Origin: Agrobacterium sp. AGB01
GTDB lineage: Bacteria > Pseudomonadota > Alphaproteobacteria > Rhizobiales > Rhizobiaceae
Direction: 5' to 3'
Assembly (NCBI RefSeq): GCF_014851585.1
Contig: NZ_JACVAB010000005.1
Coordinates: forward strand, 248,001-312,000
DNA length: 64,000 nt
Position 1 is the first letter of the stretch, and every line of letters begins with the position of its first letter. Below the pieces are notes generated by a model. The model searched no databases. It had not been told where the DNA came from and worked only from the letters and a program-made list of their open reading frames with translations. The translations under genes were made by a program, and so were the position numbers. Of the stretch, positions 49,298 to 58,363 are shown one piece after another.

Positions 49298-50887
49298 TTA
49301 AAATCCCGCCGCGCAACCGTCTTTGCGTGGGTCTGACCCCGTAACATAGCCACCATCGATGCGATGGACCATTTGAGCGCCGCCGAACCCGAAGCTTGCC
49401 TCGGGGGCCTCGGCTGTAACGCGGTGGCCCAGTGCAGCAAGTCCTTCGATTGTCGCCGCATCCATTGAGTTCTCCAGCGCGACATCAAGCCCTGAAATCA
49501 CCCGCCAGCGCGGAGCATCTGCGGCGGTTTGCGGGTTCTGTCCCCATACCTGCGTACGTAGCATCATCTGGAGATGACCTTGAGCCTGCATTGGTCCCCC
49601 CATAAGGCCAAAAGCCATGACCGGTGCCGATTTGCCCATCACGAAGCCTGGAATAATGGTATGAAATGGCCGTTTCGAAGGACCGACCTGATTTGGATGA
49701 CCATCGGTGGTCGAAAAGCCGAAGCCACGGTTCTGGAGGCTGATACCCGTCCCAGGCACAACCACGCCCGAGCCAAAACCGGCATAGTTCGACTGAATGA
49801 ACGAGACCATCATTCCGCTCTCGTCACCAGTGGCAAGGCATACCGTACCACCGTCTTTCGGCGCGCCGGTCGGGAAGTTTGTCGCATTTGTGCGATCAAT
49901 TAGTTGGCCGCGTCGGGCCAGATAAGCTGGCTCTAGCAGATGTGAAATGGTGACGTCGGTCATATGCAGTTGGTCGGCGACATAGGCGTGAATGTCGGCA
50001 AATGCCAGTTTCATGGCCTCGATCTGCAAGTGCATTGCTTCGGGGCTGTCGGGGTCCAGATCCGCAATTTCGGTGCCTTGCAAGATGCCGAGCGCCATCA
50101 GCGCTGCAATTCCCTGTCCGTTAGGGGGAATTTCATGAAGGCTTGTGTCGCCAAAGTTCTGGCTGATGGTCCCGCACCAGTCGTTTTTATGCTGCGCGAG
50201 ATCATCAACATTCAGTACAGCATCATTTTCTCTTGCGAATGCCGCGATCTTTTCAGCCAGGCTGCCGCTATAGAATGCCTCGCCTTTCGTTTGCGCAATC
50301 AGGCGCAGACTTTGCGCCATATCAGCCGAGCGGAATAATTCGCCAGCACCCGGAGCCCGTCCTCCAGGCATGAAGGTTTGCGCAAACCCCGGCTGGCTTT
50401 TCAGCTCATCAGCTCCTCGTTGCCATTGGTCGGCAATAATCGGCGTTACGTGAAAGCCGTGCGAGGCGTAATGGATCGCCGGTTCAAACAGAGTTTCGAA
50501 CGGAAGTTTGCCAAAGCGCGACGAAAGATCAACCCAGGCGGAAACAGCGCCCGGGACCGTAACACTTTCCCAGCCTCTGCGGGGCATTGAAGAACCAGTG
50601 AAGCGTTCCGGCGTCCAACCGGCGGGTGAACGTCCCGAGGCATTGAGGCCGTGAAGTTCCTTGCCATCCCAAAGAATGCAGAACGCATCCGAGCCAAGCC
50701 CATTACCAGTAGGCTCTACCACAGGCAGGGTAATCGCTGCAGCAAGTGCGGCGTCAACCGCATTACCACCCTTGCGCAACATCGACAGACCGGCTTCAGT
50801 GGCCAGCGGATGCGATGTCGAAACGACATTGCGCGCCATGACAGGTGAGCGGCGGGAAACGTATTTCGGGGAAACCGGGAACTTCAT
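49298..50887 (-). CDS. Gamma-glutamyltransferase family protein
   Basis: A 529-residue N-terminal nucleophile hydrolase. The precursor would be cleaved before Thr348 in KDGGTVCL to give the large and small subunits; GGNAVDAALAAAITLPVVEP, the substrate-binding SGRSPA region, and PGTGISLQNRGFGFS in the small subunit are typical. No signal peptide, so a cytosolic enzyme acting on gamma-glutamyl compounds or, as in some relatives, on cephalosporin-like or oxamate-type amides. It starts 9 bases after the GntR regulator stop and is the last gene of a five-gene minus-strand operon with an ABC transporter, so it probably processes the imported compound. Confidence 0.88.
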   Translation of the reverse strand: MKFPVSPKYVSRRSPVMARNVVSTSHPLATEAGLSMLRKGGNAVDAALAAAITLPVVEPTGNGLGSDAFCILWDGKELHGLNASGRSPAGWTPERFTGSSMPRRGWESVTVPGAVSAWVDLSSRFGKLPFETLFEPAIHYASHGFHVTPIIADQWQRGADELKSQPGFAQTFMPGGRAPGAGELFRSADMAQSLRLIAQTKGEAFYSGSLAEKIAAFARENDAVLNVDDLAQHKNDWCGTISQNFGDTSLHEIPPNGQGIAALMALGILQGTEIADLDPDSPEAMHLQIEAMKLAFADIHAYVADQLHMTDVTISHLLEPAYLARRGQLIDRTNATNFPTGAPKDGGTVCLATGDESGMMVSFIQSNYAGFGSGVVVPGTGISLQNRGFGFSTTDGHPNQVGPSKRPFHTIIPGFVMGKSAPVMAFGLMGGPMQAQGHLQMMLRTQVWGQNPQTAADAPRWRVISGLDVALENSMDAATIEGLAALGHRVTAEAPEASFGFGGAQMVHRIDGGYVTGSDPRKDGCAAGF

Positions 50888-50896
50888 TTTAATCTT

Positions 50897-51637
50897 TCAA
50901 AAATTGAGTTTCAACAGTTCTGCAGGATCAATCGCGGGAAGATCGGTTGTCTTTCCGGGATTACCGGTCATGACACCTCCATCGAACAGGTGCTCGATCA
51001 ACTGGAGCGTTCTTGTGTAATGTGTGATGAGCGCTGCACAGGCATCCTGGCTGTTGCCGTCGATCACAACCCTCATAAGGGCTTCATGTTCGGCGGTGCC
51101 GTCACGGGGGACGGTGCGATACGCATTGGAAATGGAGACATAGCGTGCGGCGTGATCGGCAAGGATGTCGCAGAAGTCGAGCAACCAGGGCGAGCCGCAA
51201 TTCGACAACAGCGCGCGATGGAAACTGCGGTGCGCATCTTCCCAGCCTGGCCTGTCATCGGGAAAACCCGACGACTTATAGCGTGACAGCCGATGGAATG
51301 CGACAACGATGCCTTCTTCCCAGACTGCGGTGCGATTGTTGATGGATTCTTCCAGCGCCCTGGTTTCAAGCCAGCAGCGTGTTTTCACCAAGACGCGCCA
51401 TTCCTCTAGCGCTATGGACGGGACAGAAAAACCGCGCTGCTCGTGGCGATCGACCAACCGCTCGGAGGAAAGCCGCGACAATGCCTCCCGAACCGCGTTG
51501 CTACCCACTTCATAATTGGCGGCAATCGTTTCAATGCGAAGCTTTTCGCCAGGCTTGAATGAGCCATTGATTATATCCATTCGCAACTTCTGGTACACTG
51601 CGGTTGCCAGCGTTGTCTTGTCGCTCACCTTTGCCAT
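50897..51637 (-). CDS. GntR-family regulator (FadR/FCD type)
   Basis: A 246-residue repressor. The N-terminal winged helix has YQKLRMDIINGSFKPGEKLRIETIAANYEVGSNAVREALSRLSSERLV (about 14-62), and the C-terminal FCD domain has helices with metal-binding His and Asp residues (...DAHRSFHRALLSNCGSPWLL, HYTRTLQLIEHLF). It lies between the ABC permease and the gamma-glutamyltransferase in one operon, and would respond to the transported compound or its product. Confidence 0.9.
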   Translation of the reverse strand: MAKVSDKTTLATAVYQKLRMDIINGSFKPGEKLRIETIAANYEVGSNAVREALSRLSSERLVDRHEQRGFSVPSIALEEWRVLVKTRCWLETRALEESINNRTAVWEEGIVVAFHRLSRYKSSGFPDDRPGWEDAHRSFHRALLSNCGSPWLLDFCDILADHAARYVSISNAYRTVPRDGTAEHEALMRVVIDGNSQDACAALITHYTRTLQLIEHLFDGGVMTGNPGKTTDLPAIDPAELLKLNF

Positions 51638-51662
51638 TCATTCTTTCCATGAGACAGAAGCT

Positions 51663-52535
51663 TCATTTTTTCTTTGTCTTTCTGACCGCATCCGGGCCTC
51701 TCTGCCAGAAAACAAACCGGTACTGCATCCATGAAACCAGTCCGAACATCAGCAGGCCCAGAAGGCTGAGATACATAATTAGCGAGAATACACGCGGCGT
51801 ATCGAGTTGAGCAGCAGCGATGCGGATCAGTTCTCCAAATCCTTTGCCCCCACCCAGAAACTCACCGGCAATCGCGCCAGATACAACGCTTATCGAAGCA
51901 ATTTTCAAACCTGTAAAGAACTGTGGCAGTCCGGTGGGAATTTTGAGTTTGAGCAGTGTCTGCAACCGTGATGCGCCGATGCTTTTAAAGAGCATTCTGG
52001 CATTCTCATCTGCGGCATGCAGCCCTGCAGCCGTACCTACCACAATGGGGAAAACAGATATGAAGGCTGCAAGTGCGACCTTGGAGGTGATGCCAAAACC
52101 CAGCCACGCAACAAACAATGGCGCAAATGCAAGCTTGGGCATGGTATCGATTGCTACGACATAGGGCATCACTGCGCGTTCGCCGAACGAGGTCTCACCG
52201 ACAAGCATTCCAAGAAAAACGCCGATTGCCAGCGCAAGGATGAAGCCCCAGAAGACTTCTTGCGCGGTGACCCACAGTGCGGGAAGCATGTACTGGCCAG
52301 ACAGCAGGTTACGGCCCACAAATCCGAGGTCGTAAAGTGTGGCCAGCGGTGATGGCAAGATCAGCTGGGAAACGATGCCTGCCGACGACACAAGCTGCCA
52401 GCATGACAGAAATGCCAGCATCAGGATGGTCATTGAGACCCACCTGGGGAGCAGGGATATCCATGAAACCCGCTCTGTCCATACGGTGTCGTCTTCCGAG
52501 CCTGACATCAAGCCGGAGGATGTTGCATCGGTCAT
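51663..52535 (-). CDS. ABC transporter permease (SsuC/TauC/NrtB type)
   Basis: A 290-residue inner-membrane protein with about six helices between residues 30 and 275. The cytoplasmic loop with EAA-type motif, LFKSIGASRLQTLLKLKIPTGLPQFFTGLKIA, is that of the taurine/sulphonate/nitrate permease family. It overlaps the ATPase gene by 4 bases. With the ATPase and binding protein it makes a complete uptake system. Confidence 0.92.
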   Translation of the reverse strand: MTDATSSGLMSGSEDDTVWTERVSWISLLPRWVSMTILMLAFLSCWQLVSSAGIVSQLILPSPLATLYDLGFVGRNLLSGQYMLPALWVTAQEVFWGFILALAIGVFLGMLVGETSFGERAVMPYVVAIDTMPKLAFAPLFVAWLGFGITSKVALAAFISVFPIVVGTAAGLHAADENARMLFKSIGASRLQTLLKLKIPTGLPQFFTGLKIASISVVSGAIAGEFLGGGKGFGELIRIAAAQLDTPRVFSLIMYLSLLGLLMFGLVSWMQYRFVFWQRGPDAVRKTKKK

Positions 52536-53338
52536 AGGAAAGCCCCCTTGTCGAGAAGGTTGCGAATGGTGGACGTGTAATGCCCGAATTCCGGCAGCGT
52601 GCTCATTTCAAGTGTTCTTGGGCGAGGTAGGTCGATCTTGATGGATTTGACAACGCGTCCAGGCCTTGCGGACATGACGTGGACAATATCCGACAGGATG
52701 ACAGACTCTGAAATGGAGTGCGTCACGAGAAATGCCGAGGCGCCGCGTTCGAGGCACACTCTTTGCAATTCCATGTTCATGAAATCGCGAGTGATTTCAT
52801 CGAGCGCACTGAACGGCTCATCCAGCAGCAGTACATCGGGATCTGCAATCAGCATCCGGCAAATTGCTGCCCGTTGTGCCATGCCGCCTGAGAGCTGACC
52901 GGGATAGGTGTGTTCAAATCCCTTCAAACCGACCAGCGACAAAAGAGCTTCGGCTTTTGCTCGCGCCGCGGCAGCCACGGCGCGTCCCTCGCGGATTTCG
53001 AGGGGTAAAAGGATGTTCTCCAGTGTTGTTCGCCATGGAAATAATGTCGCTTGCTGGAACATCATGCCAATATCCGGACGTGGCCCCATAACCGGCGTTC
53101 CCGATAGCATGACCCTGCCTCGGGATGGAGGTGTCAGACCCGCCATGATCTTTAGAAGCGTTGATTTTCCGCACCCGCTGGAGCCAATGACCGAATGAAA
53201 TTCCCCCTTGTTCAGCGTTATGTCGACAGCCTCCAGCGCAACAACGTCGCGCTGGCCATAGATCTTGCTGACATTACTCAACTGAAAGACCGGCTTGTCA
53301 GGCTTTTCCACCACAGCTTTCCTCTGTGCAGCTATCAT
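52532..53338 (-). CDS. ABC transporter ATPase (SsuB/TauB type)
   Basis: A 268-residue ATPase. Walker A GSSGCGKST, Q-loop (MMFQQATLFPW), signature LSGGMAQR, Walker B VLLLDEPFSALD and H-loop VTHSI are all present. ATG 53338 overlaps the binding-protein stop by 4 bases (ATGA) and is preferred to GTG 53353. Confidence 0.93.
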   Translation of the reverse strand: MIAAQRKAVVEKPDKPVFQLSNVSKIYGQRDVVALEAVDITLNKGEFHSVIGSSGCGKSTLLKIMAGLTPPSRGRVMLSGTPVMGPRPDIGMMFQQATLFPWRTTLENILLPLEIREGRAVAAAARAKAEALLSLVGLKGFEHTYPGQLSGGMAQRAAICRMLIADPDVLLLDEPFSALDEITRDFMNMELQRVCLERGASAFLVTHSISESVILSDIVHVMSARPGRVVKSIKIDLPRPRTLEMSTLPEFGHYTSTIRNLLDKGAFL

Positions 53339-54348
53339 CTCGGAGCGTTCCACTTTTCAATGAACTCGTTGGTGTAGGCCTGCTCGAGATTGTCCAAAGG
53401 CTGCTTCAAATCGCCTGCCGCCACAAGGGTGCTCTGCCACTGCTGCCACGCCACGGGGTTCTGGTATCCATAACCCTTCGTGGGATCGAGCGGTGTGGTG
53501 AGATCGAAGTAGATATCCAAAAGTGCGCTTGCGAATTCCTTGTCCTCTAGCTGCTGCGGGTTGCCCATCTGTGCATGTTGCAGCGTTGCTTCGCGGTTTG
53601 CAGGATCGATGCCGAACTTCACTCCCCTGACGAGTGCGCGCCCGAAGCCCTCAAGTACATCTTTGTTGTCATCGAGAAACGCCCGTGTCGTCACATATCC
53701 ATTGCCAAAATAGGCCTTGAAGTCGGGTGGGGTCAGATTGCGCAGTTTTACACCGCGCAAACGCAGCGTCGCGGTGCCGGCAGTATCGGCGGCGTATGCA
53801 TCGATTGATTTGTTTGCGAACCCGGCAACGGCCATTCCTCCTTCACCTACGGTAATAAAGGTATAGTCGCTGCCTTCCTTCATTCCGGCGGCATCGAAGA
53901 TCGATCGCACGAAAGCGACTTCGGCTCCGTCCGACGTACCCACACCAATGACTTTGCCCTTGAGATCTGCAGGTGTCTGGAAGGGTGAATCCTCTGTCGT
54001 TACCAGGTTAAACTGGCTGCGCGCAAAGTAGTTGTAGATATAGACCAGATCCTCACCGCGGCCACGGGCATTCAAAAGCGGACCGGGGCCGGGATGGCCA
54101 AGCTGCGCCTGACCAGCAAGCAGAGCCTGGATTACCTGGGCGGAACCATTGAGGCTTTCGGGACGGATCGTAATATTCTCCTCCTCAAAATATCCCTCTC
54201 CGATTGCGTTGTAGAGGGCGAAATAACCCAGTCCCATGGAGCTGGGATAGGCAATGACCAGCTCCTTTTTCTCCTGGGACATGGCATGGCCGGATAGAAA
54301 CATCGCGGCGGATGCCGTGAAGGCCATCAGTGTTCTGCGTGTGATCAT
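53335..54348 (-). CDS. ABC transporter substrate-binding protein (SsuA/TauA/NMT1 type)
   Basis: A 337-residue periplasmic protein with a signal peptide (MITRRTLMAFTASAAMFLSGHAMS). The mature protein begins KKELVIAYPSSMGLGYFALYNAIGEGYFEEENI and has the ...QALLAGQAQLGHPGPGPLL segment of the NMT1/SsuA-like family that binds sulphonates, nitrate, pyrimidine precursors or aromatic amides. AAGGGGAA precedes the ATG. It is the first gene of the operon with ATPase, permease, GntR regulator and gamma-glutamyltransferase, so the ligand probably carries an amide or gamma-glutamyl group. Confidence 0.9.
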   Translation of the reverse strand: MITRRTLMAFTASAAMFLSGHAMSQEKKELVIAYPSSMGLGYFALYNAIGEGYFEEENITIRPESLNGSAQVIQALLAGQAQLGHPGPGPLLNARGRGEDLVYIYNYFARSQFNLVTTEDSPFQTPADLKGKVIGVGTSDGAEVAFVRSIFDAAGMKEGSDYTFITVGEGGMAVAGFANKSIDAYAADTAGTATLRLRGVKLRNLTPPDFKAYFGNGYVTTRAFLDDNKDVLEGFGRALVRGVKFGIDPANREATLQHAQMGNPQQLEDKEFASALLDIYFDLTTPLDPTKGYGYQNPVAWQQWQSTLVAAGDLKQPLDNLEQAYTNEFIEKWNAPR

Positions 54349-54521
54349 CTGCTGTTCCCCTTCGTTGTCTTCTGCAACGTCTTCAGGAAGTCACTATCTT
54401 TGCGGACTGTCAATCAATATTCATATTTTTTTCTTTTTTTTAAAAATATGCAGATTTTGATAGACAGACGCAGTAACATGCATATTGTTCTGAGGCGTAT
54501 CAAACTCTCAGGATTGCCTAA

Positions 54522-55241
54522 ATGAAGCCAGAAGCCACCTTTGCCGTGCCTGCACCGGAGCAACCGAGCCTGCCTGTCGTTGGCAGTGACAAACGATTTC
54601 CTGTCCGACGCATCTATTGCATCGGGCGCAACTATGTTGCCCACGTGCGTGAAATGGGCGGAGACGAAACACGCGATTTTCCGCTTGTATTCCAAAAGCC
54701 CCGCGACTGCGTGGTTCAGGATGGGGGGACCGTGCCGTATCCGCCCAAAACCAATGATTTTCATTTCGAACTTGAGCTGATGGTCGTCATGAAGTCAGGG
54801 GGATATGACATTCCCGAAGCCGAGGCGTTATCGCATGTATTCGGCTATGGCATCTGCCTCGACATGACACGACGGACGCTTCTCGACACCGCAGAAGGGC
54901 CACGTTCGCCATGGGAGTTGAAAAAGTCATTCGATCTGTCTGCACCTTGCGGTCCAGTCTATCCCGTTGAACAGGTCGGTCACCCGGCAACAGGCCGTAT
55001 TAAACTGGAAGTCGACGGCAAGGCGCATCAGGACTCAGACCTTGGCCTGATGATATGGCGCACACCGGAAATCATCTCAACTCTATCGCGCTATTACTCG
55101 CTGGAGCCGGGAGATGTCATTATGACCGGTACGCCGGACGGGGTAGGGCCCGTTACCGAGGGAAATGTACTCGTGGGAAGCATCGACAATCTCGGCACGC
55201 TAACCGTGACGATCGGCGCGCCCGTCAAGGCTGCTGCCTGA
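54522..55241 (+). CDS. Fumarylacetoacetate hydrolase-family protein
   Basis: A 239-residue cytosolic enzyme. It has the FAH fold signature: IYCIGRNYVAHVREMG, DFHFELELMVVM with metal-binding glutamates, GYGICLDMTRR and the ending GDVIMTGTPDGVGPV. The short length and the DMTRRTLLD segment resemble fumarylpyruvate hydrolases and related acylpyruvases rather than the longer fumarylacetoacetase. It hydrolyses a C-C bond in a 2-oxo acid, often the last step of aromatic-ring breakdown. It is divergent from the ABC/gamma-glutamyltransferase operon across 173 bases that must hold both promoters. Confidence 0.9.
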   Translation: MKPEATFAVPAPEQPSLPVVGSDKRFPVRRIYCIGRNYVAHVREMGGDETRDFPLVFQKPRDCVVQDGGTVPYPPKTNDFHFELELMVVMKSGGYDIPEAEALSHVFGYGICLDMTRRTLLDTAEGPRSPWELKKSFDLSAPCGPVYPVEQVGHPATGRIKLEVDGKAHQDSDLGLMIWRTPEIISTLSRYYSLEPGDVIMTGTPDGVGPVTEGNVLVGSIDNLGTLTVTIGAPVKAAA

Positions 55242-55718
55242 TCGCGGACATTTCTGCTCCGCAAGGAATAAGTACCTGCTTTAGATGGATCGGCCAGGCA
55301 AGCAATGTCTGGCCGATTGCGTCAAGTCGCCAGGGTTTCATGTCATAGTGCGTTGTGCTCTACCATCTCACGAGACAAAAACCTGGGCTTGGGGTCGAGC
55401 GAGCGAAACGCACCGGAAAGCCACTTCGCCTCGGTTGGTGAAAGAGATTTTGCAGCAGACTGTTGCTTTTCCTCAATCGTGATGGTGGGTTTGCAACTGC
55501 CTTCGTCCGTGACGGTCTGGTTGGCAACGTTCTTCAATATGTTGGTCACGGAATTGCCACACCGCGGGCGAGGCCGCTGCCGCCAGGCGGCATAGGCGCC
55601 TACTTCTCAGCGATTGCATGGGGCTGAGGAACTAATTGGTGTTTCGATTGTTCGACTCTCGGTTGGGCAGCGTCTGCGGTTGACGCAAGTGGTCTCGACG
55701 TCAAGGAAAGGCAAACCC
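55242..55718. other. Intergenic region with EcfG-type promoter
   Basis: Nearly 480 bases. The plus strand carries the EcfG-type promoter at 55628-55652. On the minus strand a 68-codon frame (55343-55549, GTG start) encodes a polar peptide with no ribosome-binding site; it may be a small gene, but I do not call it with confidence. Nothing else recognised. Confidence 0.4.
55628..55652 (+). promoter_or_regulatory. EcfG-type general stress promoter
   Basis: GGAAC (55628-55632) and GTT (55650-55652) separated by 17 bases, 67 bases before the start of the secreted protein at 55719. The spacing is the same as in the elements at 47369-47393 and 62186-62210. Confidence 0.65.
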
Positions 55719-56039
55719 ATGCTCAAGACAACATTTATGATTGTACTTGCTACTCTTGCAGCTTCACCAGCATCTGCCATATCCCGCTATGAAACGCCCT
55801 CAATGAACTGCGCAGCGGTACAAAGTGCGATTGACAGGGAAGGTGCCGTCATTCTCCGTTATCCATCAACACGCGTTCGTCACATGACACTCTACGACCG
55901 TTACGTCAGCAGTGCCCGGCAATGCGAGATTGGTGAATATGCTGCCCGAAACAGCGTTCCGACGCGCGATGTACAGAATTGCCCGGTCTACCGTTGCGAA
56001 GACCGTTGTAACCAGTTTTCGCTTAACAGAGATTGTTAA
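55719..56039 (+). CDS. Small exported cysteine-containing protein
   Basis: A 106-residue protein starting at ATG 55719, which has AAGGAAAGG upstream. Signal peptide MLKTTFMIVLATLAASPASA. The mature 86 residues hold six cysteines (NCAAVQ, RQCEIG, QNCPVYRCEDRCN, RDC), enough for three disulphides, and a RYVSSARQCEIGEYA segment. Similar short secreted proteins occur in many Hyphomicrobiales, without a known role. The EcfG-type promoter suggests stress induction. Confidence 0.7.
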   Translation: MLKTTFMIVLATLAASPASAISRYETPSMNCAAVQSAIDREGAVILRYPSTRVRHMTLYDRYVSSARQCEIGEYAARNSVPTRDVQNCPVYRCEDRCNQFSLNRDC

Positions 56040-56151
56040 GAACGATTTCTAAGAATCATCTAACTGGGAAGTGGTGATACCGTGTGGTCCATCATCTATT
56101 GATGAAGTGGCACATTGGAACGCTATGGCAGCGTCGCTAGTGCTGACATAA

Positions 56152-56427
56152 TTAGACCTTGTCATAGGTGAAGGACGTCAAAAGCGTCGTGACGAAGTTA
56201 CTGGCCTTTTCCTTGACAAGCACTTCCGTCCATTCATCAGTCCCGCGAAGCATCAGTCCGGTGTAGATGCTGTCGACGGCCGCCTCTTCAACTCTCTTGA
56301 TATGCGCTTGGAAGGACGCCTCATCCCCTGATTTGTACAGGTCTCGAACGACCATCCGCAGAATTTCCTGCACGGCAATCTGCCAAGCCGTGTTGATTGC
56401 CTGAAGTTCGTTGGCTTGGTTCGTCAT
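56152..56427 (-). CDS. Small soluble helical protein, unknown function
   Basis: A 91-residue protein with AGGAG 6 bases before the ATG. It is all-helical and amphipathic (INTAWQIAVQEILRMVVRDLYKSGDEASFQAHIKRVEEAAVDSIY). No membrane segment. I do not recognise a family. It follows the cold-shock gene on the same strand, beyond that gene's terminator. Confidence 0.6.
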   Translation of the reverse strand: MTNQANELQAINTAWQIAVQEILRMVVRDLYKSGDEASFQAHIKRVEEAAVDSIYTGLMLRGTDEWTEVLVKEKASNFVTTLLTSFTYDKV

Positions 56428-56493
56428 CGAGAACTCCTGTTATTGCGGCCACTGGCCACCTGGGCCACCCGCGCAATTGCGGTGTCATCAGGC

Positions 56494-56522
56494 AAAAAAA
56501 AGGCCAGGCAACTTGCCTGACC
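56494..56522 (-). terminator. Rho-independent terminator of cold-shock gene
   Basis: On the minus strand GGTCAGGCAA and TTGCCTGGCC pair over 10 bp (one G-T) around a very short loop and are followed by eight T residues. It lies 65 bases after the cold-shock gene stop. Confidence 0.85.
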
Positions 56523-56586
56523 TCAGTAGGTATTGTGCTTTCAACAGTGCCAGTACATCCGTGGTCAAAGGAAAGCAGATACCGAT

Positions 56587-56796
56587 TTAAGCAGCCTGAA
56601 GATTGCAAGCCGACATTTTGCCGGACTTGTTGTCGCGCTCCAGATCGTAGCTAAGCTTCTGGCCTTCGACGATTTCGCGCATTCCGGCGCGCTCGACGGC
56701 AGAGATGTGAACGAACGCGTCAGCGCTGCCGTTGTCAGGCTGGATGAAGCCGAAGCCCTTGGTGGAATTAAACCATTTAACTGTGCCGGTGATCAT
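56587..56796 (-). CDS. cspA: Cold-shock protein (CspA family)
   Basis: A 69-residue single-stranded nucleic-acid-binding protein. It has TGTVKWFNSTKGFGFIQPD with RNP1 (KGFGFI) and DAFVHIS as RNP2. ATG 56796 is used, since AAGGG lies just upstream and the longer frame adds five residues not found in the family. It acts as an RNA chaperone in stress or cold. The 5' leader is about 140 bases if the promoter at 56943-56971 is used, which fits the long leaders known for csp messages. Confidence 0.93.
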   Translation of the reverse strand: MITGTVKWFNSTKGFGFIQPDNGSADAFVHISAVERAGMREIVEGQKLSYDLERDNKSGKMSACNLQAA

Positions 56797-57162
56797 AATG
56801 AACCCTTTCATAGCAATATAGATGACCTCAGCGCGACTGCGCTGCGGATGATGATAACGATTGTTTTAAAGGGAGGGTTCGTTGAAAGCGCGGTGCTAAT
56901 CGCGCGGTAACCAAAGCTCAGCAAGAAAATATCGATAATGATTAGATAGTGGAACTTAATCTGATTGTCAACTTTTAGTTTTGTCTATGGGTGATTCTAC
57001 CTATGAGTGTTAATGCGGCCGCCACGTCATTTCCATCTTGTCGGTGATCGGCAGATCGGGATTTAGCGAAACTGCACTTTCGCCACACAGGATCTGAAAC
57101 GTCCGGGCAGGCCAGTTGCGTGAGGTGCGTGCTAGAAGGCAAATCACGGCAGAGCACCCTTG
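56797..57162. other. Leader and promoter region of cold-shock gene
   Basis: Contains the likely long leader of cspA (56797-56936) and its promoter at 56943-56971. The remainder up to 57162 shows nothing that I can identify. Confidence 0.45.
56943..56971 (-). promoter_or_regulatory. Sigma-70-type promoter of cspA
   Basis: On the minus strand TTGACA (56966-56971) is followed after 17 bases by TATCTA (56943-56948). The -35 box is a perfect match; the -10 is weak (three of six). Transcription from about 56936 would give a leader of about 140 bases. Confidence 0.45.
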
Positions 57163-57525
57163 TCAGTTGACTATCGTGCTATACTGCTGTGCCTCCCGGG
57201 CAAGTATTTCGCGGGCCGCGTGATCGGCAATCGGGATGCTTAGATTTGCCGAAATTTCGCCCGCAGCGATGAGGGCGTGGTAACGGGCACAGCATACGCG
57301 CAAGAATGAGGTGAAGTTGCCGAGATCATGATCGGCATCCATCGCCTCATGCCATAGCCTTGTTATGAGCTGCGCGACAGTCATACCGTCGCGCAGGCCG
57401 ATTTCGCTGAGCGTATACCAGAAATGATTTTCGATCCGGATCGAAGTGGTCACACCATCAATGCGCAGACTATGTGTGCAGCTTTGCCACTGACTGGCAT
57501 CGGCTTTGATAAAGAGTTCGCACAT
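57163..57525 (-). CDS. Ribbon-helix-helix domain protein
   Basis: A 120-residue protein. LRIDGVTTSIRIENHFWYTLSEIGLRDGMTVAQLITRLWHEAM (about 20-63) is the RHH_4 pattern: a short strand for DNA contact followed by two helices. The C-terminal part (NFTSFLRVCCARYHALI) is the usual extension of this alphaproteobacterial group. A ribosome-binding site (GGGAGG) is just upstream. It probably regulates itself or a neighbour, but the target is unknown. Confidence 0.75.
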   Translation of the reverse strand: MCELFIKADASQWQSCTHSLRIDGVTTSIRIENHFWYTLSEIGLRDGMTVAQLITRLWHEAMDADHDLGNFTSFLRVCCARYHALIAAGEISANLSIPIADHAAREILAREAQQYSTIVN

Positions 57526-57627
57526 CGCAAGGGCCTCCCTTCCCTTTAATGTTGGAGCAGTGTGACCATTACTCGAGCTGACAACAACCCTACTGTCTAC
57601 CTGTTAGCCCGGAGCTGGAGACTGCTC

Positions 57628-58188
57628 TTACAAAATCGCAAGAAACTGCTTGAGCCATGCCGGGTGGGCGGGCCATGCTGGCGCCGTCACCAGATTGCCA
57701 TCGGTGACGGCTTCTGTCACTGCAATCTCAGCGAATGTCCCACCAGATGCCGTTACTTCGTAAGCGCAGGCCGGGTACGCCGAGCAAATACGACCCTTCA
57801 GAACGCCTGCTGCAGCGAGCAACTGGGCACCGTGGCATATTGCGGCAACCGGTTTCCCCTCGTCAAAAAAATGCTTCACCTTGGCTAGTACATCGGCGTC
57901 CATCCGGAGATATTCCGGTGCACGGCCGCCCGGGACGACTAACGCATCGTAATGCGCTGGATCGACCGATGCGAAATCGGCATTCAAAGTGAAATTGTGG
58001 CCGGGTTTTTCCGAGTAGGTCTGGTCGCCTTCGAAATCGTGTATCGCGGTCTTGACCTTGTCGCCCGCCTTTTTGCCGGGGCATACGGCATCGACGCTGT
58101 GGCCGCAGGCCAGAAGCGTCTGGAACGGAACCATCGTTTCATAGTCCTCGGTGAAGTCACCGGTAATCATAAGAATCTTCGCCATCAT
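57628..58188 (-). CDS. DJ-1/PfpI-family protein
   Basis: A 186-residue cytosolic protein of the class I glutamine amidotransferase-like superfamily. Cys118 in [10 protein letters not shown] is the nucleophile elbow; Glu14 near the N-terminus and the following His complete the usual site. Family members are glyoxalase-type or stress chaperone/deglycase-like proteins. GGGAGGG lies before the ATG. It follows katE on the same strand; both are oxidative-stress functions and may be induced together. Confidence 0.88.
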   Translation of the reverse strand: MMAKILMITGDFTEDYETMVPFQTLLACGHSVDAVCPGKKAGDKVKTAIHDFEGDQTYSEKPGHNFTLNADFASVDPAHYDALVVPGGRAPEYLRMDADVLAKVKHFFDEGKPVAAICHGAQLLAAAGVLKGRICSAYPACAYEVTASGGTFAEIAVTEAVTDGNLVTAPAWPAHPAWLKQFLAIL

Positions 58189-58333
58189 ACATCCCTCCCT
58201 ATAGCCGCGATGATTGCAGCAACAGATTAGACGAAGTCCATTGAAACGGGTGTTATTCCAATACTACGACCGTAGTATTTTCATGCTCGCAGCGCTCCGT
58301 GTGTCACTTTGGATGTGCGATCGTTTGCTGGTT

Positions 58334-58359
58334 GATGGGCGGGGACAACCCCGCCCATC
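58334..58359 (-). terminator. Hairpin after katE
   Basis: GATGGGCGGGG-ACAA-CCCCGCCCATC is an 11-bp stem with a 4-base loop, starting 5 bases after the katE stop on the minus strand. No clear T run follows. Confidence 0.65.
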
Positions 58360-58363
58360 TAGG